Source: Halicephalobus mephisto
Taxonomy: Eukaryota > Nematoda > Chromadorea > Rhabditida > Panagrolaimidae
Length of the DNA: 64,000 nucleotides
NCBI GenBank assembly: GCA_009193035.1
Contig: SWDT01000002.1
Location: 124,001-188,000 of the forward strand
Direction of reading: 5' to 3'
The notes beneath the pieces are model-generated. The model made no database searches and had not been told where the DNA came from. It saw nothing but the letters and a program-made list of their open reading frames with translations. The translations under genes were made by a program, and so were the position numbers. Each line of letters opens with the position of its first letter. Position 1 is the first letter of the stretch. Shown one piece after another: positions 42,115 to 53,049 of the stretch.

Positions 42115-42880
42115 AAAATGGGTATATAGTATATAATGTATGGATAAATTAAAGAAGCTTTGATATATCAGATACATTACATTCAATATATCCATACATT
42201 AAGTTGATATCGACATATGGTATACAATGTATGAATATATTAAACCAGTTCTGATGTATCAGAGACATTGTAATCAATATATGGGTACATTAAAACGATT
42301 CTGACATATCTAATACATTATATTCAATATATCCATACTTTAGTTGATATCGACATATTGTATATAATGTATGGATACATTAAGACGATTTTGATATATA
42401 TAATACATTACATTCAATATATCGACATATAGTATACAATGTATGAATATATTAAACCAGTTCTGATGTATCAAATACATTGTATTCAATATATGGGTAC
42501 ATTAAAACGATTCTGATATATCTAATACATTATATTCAATATATCCATACATTAAGTTGATATCGACATATTGTATACAATGTATGGATACATTAAAACG
42601 ATTCTGATATATATAATACATTACATTCAATATATCGACATATAGTATACAATGTATGAATATATTAAACCAGTTCTGATGTATCAAATACATTGTATTC
42701 AATATATCAACATGTCTTATAGAATATATGAATACATTAAACCAGTTCTGATACATTTGATACATTACATTCAATACATCCATACATTAAATTTATATTC
42801 ATACATTGTATTTAATGTATCGGTATATAAAATATAATGTATTTTCTACATTAGAGTCGTTTTATATACCCTTTTTGTGT
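42115..42880. repeat. AT satellite of palindromic units, locus 3
   Basis: The largest copy of the family seen at 33540-34045: about a dozen units with CATACATTAAGTTGATATCG, AATATATCGACATA and AAACCAGTTCTGATGTATC. Two blocks of about 220 bp (42270-42480 and 42490-42710) are nearly identical. The right edge ends GAGTCGTTTTATATACCC then TTTTTGTGTG. Confidence 0.8.
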
Positions 42881-45480
42881 GTAAAAAACATAATTTTTAC
42901 GAGTTTTTTTATCTGCAAAAATGTCGAAAAAAAACTAATTATAATTGACGGAAAGGGGATATTTCAACAGTATTTCCGTATTTGTTTTTGTTGACGTGAG
43001 ATAATTTATTTTTTTTTCAAGGAGAATTATAAATGAGAATCCAAGAAAAATTAAACAACCACGAAACCAATTAATCAACTTTGAAATTCTCCAAGTTCTC
43101 TAGAGTGAAGTTTGATTTAAAAAAAACCGGAATTTCGTAAGATTTTGAAATTTCCAGAATCTAGAAAGGATTCTTGGAATCTTATAAAAACTGAGAAGTT
43201 TTTAGAATCATCTAGAATCCAATTGAAGATCGTAAAAAAACGGAAATTTTGTAGAAATTTCTGAAAATTTAGAATTTAATGAGGGTTCTAGGAATTTTCT
43301 ACAAATTCTGAAAAGTTTCTAGAATTTTCTACAAGCTCTGAAAAGTTCCTAGAATTTTTTATAAATTCTGAAAAGTTTTTAGAATTTTCCAGAATCTTGC
43401 GGGAATTTTGGAGATTCTGAAATTCTCGAAAATCTTGTAGAAGATTCCGGCATTTTCTGGAATTTTATAAACATTTTTAGAATTTTCCTAAAATTTAATA
43501 TTTTTCGATTTTTTTATATATTCTGAAAAGTTTCGACTTTTCCAGAATTTAATGAAGATTTTTAGAATTTTATAAAACTTTAAAGAAATTTCTATGGCCT
43601 TCTAGATTCTGGTGAAAACTTTTGGAACATTCCAGAATGCTACCGAAGTTCTTAGGATCTTCCAGAATCCAGTCGAAAATTCAGAATCCCTCCATAATTT
43701 CAAATAACCTCCAGAATTTTTCTAGAATCTTCTTCGAATTTTAAAAATTATCCAAAATTTAATCAAACAACTTCTGAAGTTTTCTAAAATTTTAAATTTA
43801 AAAATTTTCTAAAAATAAAAAAAAAATAAAATATTAAAATTTAAAAAATAAATAAAATCTTAAAAATTTTAAAAAAAATAAAATCTTAAAAAATTTTTAA
43901 AAAAATATTAAAATTAAAAAAAATAAAATCTTAAAATTTTTAAAAAATATAATTCTAAAATTAAAAAAAAAATAAAATATTAAAAATTAAAAAAAATAAA
44001 ATATTAAAATTAAGAAAAAATAAAATCTTAAAAATTACATAAATTGACGTCAATTTATCTTTTTAAAAATGTTTTTTCTTACAGTAATGAATTTCTTTAA
44101 TTGTTAAAAAAAAATAAAAATGATTTCAACGGAAATCCAGGGATTAATCCGGAGATTTGAAGGACGCTGAAAAGTCATTGACGTCTTCTTTGGGAAATTT
44201 GGAAAATGGATTTTACGTAATTTTGATTACTTCGAATTTTCTTCGACTACAATTCAAAAATAAATTGAAAAAAAAATTCAAATTACGTCCAATTTTGGAA
44301 TTTTAAAAAATGTTTTGACCAAAAAAATATTTTAATTAATATGTTAATGAAGTCAATATTCAGTTTCGAAAATAACCGTAATAATTTCATTTTTAAAAAT
44401 TTTTTTTAAACAAATTTTAAAAATTACTTTTTTTTAAATTAAAAAATTTTTAAATTTTTAAAAAATAAAATTTCGAAAATTATTTAATTTTTTTTTAAAT
44501 AAATTTTAAAAATTACTTTTTTTTAAATTAAAAAAATTTTTAAATTTTTAAACATAAAATTTCGAAAATTATTTAATTTTTTTAAAACAAATTTTAAAAA
44601 TTACTTTTTTTTAAATTAAAAAATTTTTAAATTTTTGACTTTTTAAAAAATAAAATTTCGAAAATTATATTTTAAAAAAAGCTAAACTTTAGAAAAATAC
44701 GGATGTTGTTATTTGAGTCTTTGGCGAAATGAGGACTAATGTCAACGAACTTTTAGGCTATTAAAAATAAAAGATAGAACTTTTGCAAAATTGTCTCGAC
44801 ACGAATTTTTAAAATTTTAAAAAATTTAAAGTTATCTTTTTTTTAAATTTTAAAAAATTTAAAGTTATCTTTTTTTTTAATTTTAAAAAAATTTAAAGTT
44901 ATCTTTTTTTTAAATTTTAAAAAATTCAAAGTTATCTTTTTTTTAGATTTTAAAAAATTTAAAATTATTTTTTTTTTTAATTTTTAAAAATTTAAAGTTA
45001 TTATTTTTTTAAATTTAAAATTTTCAACGAAATTACCTCAGCGCGAATTTTGAAATTTTTACGAATTTTTTTCCAGAATTTCAGAAAATTACATTTTAAA
45101 AAAATTTAAAAAAAACTGAACTTTAGAAAAACACGGATGTTGTTATTTGAGTCTTTGGCGAAATGAGGACTAATGCCAACGATTATTTTTACTTTCTTTA
45201 GGATTGCTGAATTCTGGAAGTGATTATTTCGAAACATTAAAAAACCAACTTTACCAAAGTACGACTACTTTTAATTCGAGTTCCTCGTGACAAAAACGAA
45301 TACCAATTACGATTTCCGTTTTATGATAAAAATTAAAACAATAATTATTATAAAAAAAATTTTCAAAAATTAAAACAATAATTTTTATAAAAAAAATTTT
45401 TAAAATCAAAAAAAAAATAAAATTTAAACTTTAAAAAAATAATCCAAGACTCCATTTATCCAAAAAAAAATATCAATTTT
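42881..45480. repeat. Repeat-rich intergenic DNA
   Basis: 43080-43790 holds units of about 40 bp with TTCTGAAAAGTTTCTAGAATT and TTCCAGAATC. 43790-44040 is AAAATAAAATCTTAAAA runs. 44380-45180 contains AT arrays and two copies, near 44694 and 45124, of a segment of about 60 bp with GGATGTTGTTATTTGAGTCT. No gene supported. Confidence 0.6.
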
Positions 45481-45512
45481 CTAGACAATTCTTTTTTAAC
45501 CAAATTTCCTCA

Positions 45513-45838
45513 ATGATTCCTCCGAGAGTAGCTGTCCGAAAAAAGACATGCCATCTTCCCGAAGTAAATTAAAAACACTCCCTCCCAGGCTTGTTTCCAC
45601 ATTGAATCCTTATTAAAATACTCAACATTAACTTCATCTCACATTAGAAAAAATACAAACAATAGTTGATGTCGACCAATCGAGCATTCCAACAGATGAT
45701 GGAGACGAAAGTAAAGACAAGATTGAACAATTTAAAAAAGATAATCCCAAAGTCATCGGGACTTTGCCCGCAATTATTATACAGAGAAATCAAACGGAAA
45801 CATTTCAGATCAGAAATATCTTAAAGGACTCCGAATAA
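45513..45838 (+). other. Coding-like segment with two competing frames
   Basis: A possible exon 45513-45563 (ATG to a GTAAAT donor) could join 45666-45824 through the acceptor ACAATAG, giving 69 residues that are basic. In another frame 45633-45838 is also open and gives an acidic, protein-like sequence (VDVDQSSIPTDDGDESKDKI) ending in TAA, but lacks a start. Two overlapping open frames of normal composition in an AT-rich desert, 85 bp from the 3' end of the PP2A gene on the other strand, suggest a small gene or a relic exon. Not recognised. Confidence 0.3.
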
Positions 45839-45923
45839 TATTAGTTTGAGCGAGATTTAGAACTAACCGAAAAGTCCATAGATGACCATTTTCATGGGAA
45901 TAAAGTAGAGCCCGGGAAAGTTA

Positions 45924-47848
45924 CTAAAGATTCAAAGCCTTTTTGGCTTCCTCTGCAAAGTACTTTACATCACTTTCCTCGTCTTCTGAAAGCTTCTGCA
46001 ATATTGGCTTGATAGAACTCTGGTTTGTAGCAGCATCAAGAGCTTTCCCGACTTCTTTAACAGCCTTAGCAACATTGAATCTGACGTTAGGAACAGTATC
46101 CTTGCTAAGAGCTTCGATTACCGGGAGCAAATGTTCCTTAACTTTGTCTTGTCCGAGGGATTGAGAAAGGGCCTTGATACTGAAGAGACAAGTCATACGA
46201 TGCAGATAGTTAGTATCCCTGGAGAGTTCAATTACTTTCGGTACAACCTTATCTATCGCCCAATCAGCTCCAAACTTGTCAGCGAGTTGTTTCAATATGT
46301 TAGTAGCAGCTTCACGGATAGCAAAGACTAAAAACACCATTAATCTCGCATATACACAGAAATAACATACCATGATCGACTAGCCAACCTTTGCAGAGAC
46401 TCAGTAACTTTTCCTCAAAGAATGTTTGATCCAATTGTTCAGCAAGCAACGGCATATATTCTACAATAGCAAGCCTTACACGCCATTTTCCGTCTTCAGC
46501 AAGCTCAACGATGGCAGGAAGTAGAGAATGCGTCAATTCTAGTTGTCCAATAACATTCCCCACTTTGTCCAAACTTGAAATAATGTTCAGTCTGACTTCA
46601 GGAGTATCATCCTTCAACATTGACAGGAATATCGGCAACAAATGATCAACTGTTTCTTTTTCACCAAGAAGTGGAGCCAAACCCATCACTACAGAAGCTA
46701 AAGAAATCTTAACATGTTGGTTACTATCACTTGCAAGGGGTTTCACAACCGGCAAAATCTGTTCAATAATAATCTTGGTTCGGTTATCAGCTGGAAGACC
46801 ACTGCAAAAACCAGCCAACTTCATTGATGCAACATCACGGACTTCCCCTTCGGCATCTTTCAAAAGTCCAGTGTAAAGGTTTACCATCTCATCAGTTGGG
46901 ATTTTGTTACCGAAAGCTTCTTGAATCTGAAAATCAAGAAATACACTCAAATCCCAAAACCAATGATCGTACCTGCACAATTTTCTCAGCAGCCATATAA
47001 CGAACCCTCCAGGACTTGTCTTCGATAAGATCTTTCAATGCCTGCTTCACCTGAGCCAAATTAGGGTCGTCTCGGAGAATCGTGACCATCTGAATCCCGG
47101 GTTCGACAGACAACAAACGAACAGAATCCTGGTCATCACGACTCAAATCTTCGAAAATCTGGATCAAATCAGACTTGAGGTAATCCTTTTCAATGACCTT
47201 GGCAACTTCACCGAGTTTTGAAGCAGCTGCTCTGCGAACCATTGGAGTGTCATCACGGCAGAGAGTACGGAAGGCGTTTCTCAATTCTGCTTTGTTAGCC
47301 GGACTAGCGCGTGAATAAGCAACACTGAACAGTCCACAAGCAGAAGTACGAGAAGTGAACCAATCTCCTGTAGCCAATCGAAGGATCATCGGGATAAAGT
47401 GCTCTTCAAGGTCCTTAACGGAATGCTTGTCGGCGATTTTCCTCAAAGATTCAACAGCCTTATCACGGACGACAGTTTCTTCTATGTTGGCCAAGTTTTC
47501 CAGAGGTGGGAGAAGACAATGAACATGATCTGGGCCTCCAACAAGCGGAGTGAAGTTCCCCAATTGTTCAGCAAGAACCAGCAACACTTCATCTTCATCG
47601 TAGATAGTGTCTGAAATAAGTCATGAAGTACGGCAAAAACCGAAACCATTACCGGTTAGAAATTGTACCAATTCTTTCCTTGTCCTCTCAACGCCTAGAG
47701 CCAAAGCAATCGTCGGCAGTTTTCTGATGGAGTTGAGACGGAGCTGAACATCCTCATTTCGTAACTCATCGATAAGCACAGCAATCGGGTACAAGTTGTC
47801 TTCTCCTTCTTCTTGCTGTTGTGGAGGTGTAGAAGCCACCGCTGTCAT
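45924..47848 (-). CDS. paa-1: Protein phosphatase 2A 65 kDa scaffold (A) subunit
   Basis: Scaffold of the PP2A holoenzyme: it holds the catalytic C subunit and the interchangeable B subunits. Exons 47848-47653, 47610-46973, 46926-46371 and 46327-45924; phases agree, 597 residues, close to the 590 usual for the family. The whole protein is HEAT repeats of about 39 residues (15 in the family), visible as recurrent D-x-x-x-x-V-R patterns, for example [47 protein letters not shown] and the C-terminal [20 protein letters not shown]. The start codon precedes a short polar N-terminus ([20 protein letters not shown]) that is longer than in vertebrates. Introns are 42-46 bp. It is divergent from nuo-1, with 713 bp between start codons. 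Intact by all signs. Confidence 0.95.
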
Positions 47849-48535
47849 AATTAATTGGGAATAAGTTACAAAAAGTCCTAAAAGATGATTATAAACAAGT
47901 CGTCGATAAACACAAACGAGGCACAAAAAGCAGTAGATAAAAAACCAGGCCAGAGTAAAACTGGTACAACTATGGTATGAATGCCAGGGGAATGAGATTT
48001 CAATCGGGATCGGATCAGCAGAATAAAGATAAAGCAAAAAAGACCTGGAAACGCGCGCGCGGCAAAAACGGGAATCATCGCGACAGGACCTTTCGAAATC
48101 GATCAAAAAAGACAAATTTCGTAATCCTTCATGTGATATGTAGGTTATTAATGGAAGCAAACCGTAAAAGGAGATATAACAACGTAATATTAAAGAATTG
48201 AAAACAAAAACCACGCAAAAATCGATAAAAAGGTAAGGATATGAGAGTTCTCGTCTCTCTGCCGTTCGTACAACTCGCGGCTAGTCAGTTTTCACTTCAA
48301 CTGGCCCGCTTTTTCTACAGACCGGACAAACGCAATTTTCTCGTCGAAAGTCTGCGTTTCTCAGGCAAGCTTGTTCTTTTCTTCGGCAATGAATTCAGCA
48401 TCAGCTTTGCCACATTTCCTTCTCGTGGAGTCCATTTCTCTGACTTTGCATTCCGGATTTGTGTCTATTTCTGGATTTTTATAAAGTCGCGTGAATTTAA
48501 TCATGTTTTTATTAAAAATGATTAAAATAAAGAAA
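47849..48535. promoter_or_regulatory. Divergent promoter region between paa-1 and nuo-1
   Basis: Less AT-rich than the rest of the window, with CGCGCGCGCGGCAAAAACGG at about 48051-48070 and several CGCG/TCGC words. Both flanking genes are housekeeping and face away from this interval. The open frames across it (for example 48241-48525) have no splice or homology support. No TATA box could be fixed. Confidence 0.45.
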
Positions 48536-48541
48536 TTTCAG
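48536..48541 (+). promoter_or_regulatory. Candidate trans-splice acceptor of nuo-1
   Basis: AAATTTCAG 20 bases before the nuo-1 ATG, with an AT-rich outron-like stretch upstream. TTTCAG is the nematode acceptor consensus; spliced-leader addition is the likely use. A second CAG lies 2 bases before the ATG (48558-48560). Confidence 0.5.
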
Positions 48542-48561
48542 CCTTCGTCATTTATCTCAGA

Positions 48562-50151
48562 ATGGCGTCTTCGTTGGCCATTCTGGGTGGTAAATTGATT
48601 CGACGCAACGGTGAGTTTAATTTTCGTATTTTTACGAAATGATTAATGTATAATGCAAGTTTTCGATATATGAAAATCGATTTTTTAGGAACAACTGCAG
48701 TTCGGTGTTTCTCCGCCGCTGCAACAGAGGAGAAGAAGCCAGAAAAAACCACTTTCGGCGGATTGAAGGATGAAGACAGAATCTTTACGAACCTTTATGG
48801 CCGTCGTGATTATCGACTTAAGGGTGCCATGGCTAGGGTTGGTTACTTTTTGGAATTCCTAAATTAAACATTAATCCAATTTAGGGAGATTGGTACAAAA
48901 CGAAAGAAATTATCCTGAAAGGGTCCAAATGGATTCTGAACGAAATCAGCACTTCTGGACTTCGTGGTCGTGGTGGAGCCGGTTTCCCGTCTGGAATGAA
49001 ATGGGGCTTCATGAACAAGCCATTCGACGGAAGACCCAAGTACTTGGTCGTCAATGCCGATGAAGGAGAGCCCGGAACTTGCAAAGATCGGGAAATCATG
49101 CGTCACGACCCCCACAAGTTGATCGAAGGATGTCTGATTGCTGGGGTGGCTATGGATGCTAGAGCTGCTTACATTTACATCCGCGGTGAATTCTACAACG
49201 AAGCCGTCATCCTCCAAGAAGCAATCAATGAAGCCTACAAAGCTGGTTTCTTAGGCAAAGATTGTCTCGGAACCGGCTACAATTTCGATGTTTTCGTCCA
49301 TCGTGGAGCTGGAGCCTACATCTGTGGAGAAGAAACATCGCTGATTGAATCCCTCGAGGGTAAACAAGGAAAACCCCGTCTGAAGCCCCCTTTCCCGGCC
49401 GATATCGGTGTTTTCGGATGTCCGACAACAGTGACCAACGTCGAGACCGTTGCTGTTGCTCCAACCATCTGTCGTCGAGGAGGTACTTGGTTTGCTCAAT
49501 TTGGTCGTGAACGTAATCGAGGAACCAAGTTGTTTTGTATCTCCGGACATGTCAACAACCCCTGTACTGTCGAGGAAGAAATGTCTATTCCATTGAAAGA
49601 CCTGATTGAACGGCATTGCGGTGGAGTCATCGGTGGATGGGATAATCTTCTGGCTATTATTCCTGGTGGTTCATCTGTCCCATTACTTCCGAAATCGTTG
49701 GTTTTTTTATTTTTTTAAACATAATTAAGATTGTTTCAGCATCTGTGACGATGTTTTGATGGATTTTGATGCTCTTGTCCAGGTGAAATCTGGTCTAGGA
49801 ACAGCTGCAGTTATTGTTATGAACAAACAAGCTGATGTCGTTAAATGTATTGCTCGTTTATCGACATTCTACAAGCACGAAAGTTGCGGTCAATGCACGC
49901 CATGTCGCGAAGGATGTAATTGGCTGGATAAGGCTATGTGGAGATTCGTCAAAGGAAAAGCACGACCTGACGAGATCGACATGGTTTGGGAACTTTCTAA
50001 GCAAATTGAAGGTCATACGATTTGTGCCTTGGGTGATGCTGCAGCTTGGCCTGTACAAGGACTGATTCGGCACTTCCGTCCTGAATTGGAACGTAGAATG
50101 GCTGAATACAAAAGTAAAGCTGGAGCTGAACCACAGAAACTTGTAGGCTAA
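48562..50151 (+). CDS. nuo-1: NADH dehydrogenase flavoprotein 1 (complex I, NDUFV1)
   Basis: The 51 kDa subunit of mitochondrial complex I, which binds NADH, FMN and the N3 [4Fe-4S] cluster and takes the first electrons from NADH. Exons 48562-48610, 48689-48837, 48885-49696 and 49740-50151; phases agree, 473 residues. Residues 1 to about 28 ([17 protein letters not shown]...) form an Arg-containing mitochondrial presequence. Then [13 protein letters not shown] (about 91-103, nucleotide binding), [18 protein letters not shown] (FMN site, from about 123), [20 protein letters not shown], and the cluster ligands [12 protein letters not shown] (Cys386, 389, 392) with the fourth Cys in GHTICALGD (432). 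All key residues are kept. Coding DNA is much less AT-rich than the surrounding sequence. C-terminus ...[14 protein letters not shown]. Confidence 0.96.
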
Positions 50152-51660
50152 ATATGTTTGATGAGTTTGTTAGAGAATAATGATTATACGAGTGTAAATT
50201 GGATTTGGAAGTAATCTAGGGGTCAATTTTTGTTTTTGAGGTTTCTGACCGATGATGGCATTTCGGGGTTTTTATTGTTTGAAACACCGGGGAACGAGGG
50301 AGATAATTGCCGTTGTTGAAATGTGCCGACTCATGGTAGAGGTCATCTGGATTGTTTGTCTAGTTTGTGGATTTTTATTTTTGTCTGAAAAAAAAAATAG
50401 AATTATAGTGAGATTATTTTTCTTCAATTGGACGATAATTGTCCTTGGTCCACTTAGTCTTCTATGGTTCACTTGAATTTGATTTTTTTTTAAAAAAAAA
50501 GAAAAATGTGTAAATTTCATCTGATGATGTTTCTGAATATCGGAGGAGTCATTAGCAGTTTCTCCGATCTTTTTCACTTCAAGGATTCATATTGGAATCG
50601 TAATTATTCAATTTGGAAAGAGAAAAATGGAATCCTAGGATTTTTAAAAATTGATTGATCGACATAGTGACAGTTTTGGAACAGTTTTTAAATTACGGTA
50701 CCGTGCGTTTTTACTTTTTTAAAAGTGAAATAGGTTCTGGAACGATTTCATTAGATTACGGTAGCGCGCGTTTTTAAAAATTTTATTTTGAAATAATTTA
50801 GGTCCTGGAACGATTTCATTGGATTACGGTAGCGCGCGTTTTTAAAAGTTTTATTTTGAAATAATTTAGGTCCTGGAACGATTTCATTGGATTACGGTAA
50901 CGCGCGTTTTTAAAAATTTTATTTTGAAATAATTTTTATCTTGAAATAACTTCCTGAGATTACGGTACTGGGAGCTTTTTGGAATTTAGCTTTTATGTAC
51001 GTTGTATCTTAAAGTGAATTTTTGAGTATTACGATACGCGGTCTTTTGAAATTTTCACTTATTGAATTTTCCTGAGATCGCTTTGTAAATTCTTGACCTA
51101 TTCCCTCTGGCATCGTTCGTTTTTGGCTGTTATTGAATATTCTAAAAGTCAATTGTTTAATTTTCCTTCGTTTTTCGCGATTTATCCGAGTTTTTTTATA
51201 TTTTATAAAATTAAAGTTCAAGTTTTAAACGTTTTTGACCATTTTTGTACTTGTCCGATCCTTATTTTCGAGTTTCCTAAAAATCGGAAAAATTTTCGGT
51301 TGAATGATTGCTTTGACGAAAAATAGGAACATTGGCGATCCATTATTGACTCTTTTTGACTTCCGGTGAAAGTACTAAATTTTAAAAATATCAATGATTT
51401 TAAAAAAAATAATATTTAATTTTTTCCAAAACGATTATTTTCAGGATTAGAACTAGTTTTGTTTCTCTAGGAACCATGTAATTTAAAGTTTAGTTTCAGT
51501 GCGGAGTCAGTTATCCAGTTTTTCGGTTTCTTTGGCCTTGTTTTTGGATTATCCGCAAGTACATGTTTGTGGGGGATTACCGCTGAGATTTTTGTAATGA
51601 TTGACGGAATTTAGGGCTTAAAAGTTAGTTTTAATGGAGTAAGAATTGCAGAATTGTAGT
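50152..51660 (+). repeat. 3' flank of nuo-1 with 73-bp tandem repeat
   Basis: About 50690-50990 has four copies of a unit of about 73 bp with TGGAACGATTTCATTGGATT, ACGGTAGCGCGCGTTTTTAA and TTTTGAAATAATTTAGG. The rest is of ordinary composition without a supported gene. Confidence 0.65.
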
Positions 51661-52170
51661 TTAGGAAGTTATTTCATATATGAATATATGTATAAAAAGA
51701 GAGAGAGATAGGTATACCGGTAAATAGGGATATACACAAGTAGATATGCAGATATATGTGGATTTGTAGGTAGATGTGTAGGTATATGCATGCTTATGAA
51801 TGTACAAGCATAAACGTGGATATGTTTAGACTTGTAGGTAATATATGGATATATAGGTATATGCAGACATATATGTTTATCGACATAAATGTAACTATAT
51901 AGGTTTATAAATATCTATATAGGTATATTTAAGATTATAGGTAATATATGGATATATGGATATATGTAGATATTTATGTTTATAAACATATGTGATCATA
52001 TAAGCATATAGGTGTATATGTAGGTGCATTTATATTCGTAAGTAATATATGGATATGTGAGTGTATTTATATATTTGTTTATAAACACATGTGATCATGT
52101 AAGTATATAGGTGTATATGTAGGTGCACTTATATTCGTAGGTAATATATGAATATATGGGTGTATTTATG
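51661..52170. repeat. TATATGTAGG-type cryptic microsatellite
   Basis: About 500 bp built from ATATAGGTATATG, TATATGTAG, GTAATATATGGATAT and ACATATGTGATCATATAAG. Higher-order units of about 120 bp are visible (51950-52060 and 52070-52160 match closely). Confidence 0.75.
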
Positions 52171-53049
52171 TCCCTCGTTTGTCGACCAAACTTGCTCTAT
52201 TAACTAACCAAAATTAAATTCGGTATTGGTCATGGAGTGCCCAAAGCAGCTTAGATCTGCATCATTCGAAATCCCCAAACTTGTTTAAATGACTGCGTTT
52301 TCGATTTGTCAAAGATGTCGAACAAACAAAAGCCGCTTATTTTCGCGAGGATACGTGCATTGTCACCTTTGGGGAAATGGGAACTAACTCGTGTTTTGGG
52401 GTTTATTGTGAAAATGGGATTAGTTTTGAATTCAGATGTTCTTTATTTTTTTGAGGTCATTGGATATTTTTGTATAATTTTCGTTACAATCAAGTATTGT
52501 TTGCGATTTTTCGCGCAATGACAGCTAGCTGTCCAATATTGTTGACAGTTTTATTCCCTTTTTGGCTTTTCCAAGTTGTCTAAACTGGCTTGTTTTAATT
52601 CTTGATCTCACTAATTAATAACTTTTAAAATTTCTTAAAACATATTTTTAAATTTTACAAATATATTTTTATTTTTCCTTATTTTTGAAAAATTCTTTTA
52701 TATTTTTTAATTTTACAAATATATTTTTATTTTTTTCTTATTTTTGAAAAATTCTTTTATATTTTTAAATTTTATAAATATTTTTTTATTTTTTTTATTT
52801 TTGAAGAATTTTCTTATTTTTAAATTTTATAAATATATTTTTTTTTTATTTTTGAAGAATTTTTTTTATATTTTTTAAATTTCTTTAAACATATTTTTTA
52901 ATTTTGAAGAAATTTTTTAAATATTTAAAAAAGAATTTTTTATTTTTTATTTAATTACATATTTTTCAGGACTTTTGATTCTAGTATGATCGGTATGTTA
53001 CTGTAATTTACTTCTGGAACGTTTTTGAAGATGCCATCTTGAGTCGAAA
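52171..53049. other. Intergenic DNA upstream of the ZP gene
   Basis: 52306-52521 has a 71-codon frame starting after TTTGTCAAAG, with one hydrophobic segment; I cannot support it as a gene. 52600-52960 is TTTATTTTTGAAGAATTTTT-type AT repeats. Confidence 0.35.

Noticed and set aside
42502..42837. Tyr/Ile/Met-rich ORFs on both strands
   Set aside because: Translations of the palindromic AT satellite.
48241..48525. 94-codon ORF upstream of nuo-1
   Set aside because: No homology signal, lies in the divergent promoter or outron, and nuo-1 starts after its own acceptor.
50252..50577. ORFs on both strands just after nuo-1
   Set aside because: 3' flank or UTR; low-complexity ends and no splice support.
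52306..52521. 71-codon ORF with one hydrophobic segment
   Set aside because: No family likeness, no acceptor or downstream exon; could be real but unsupported.
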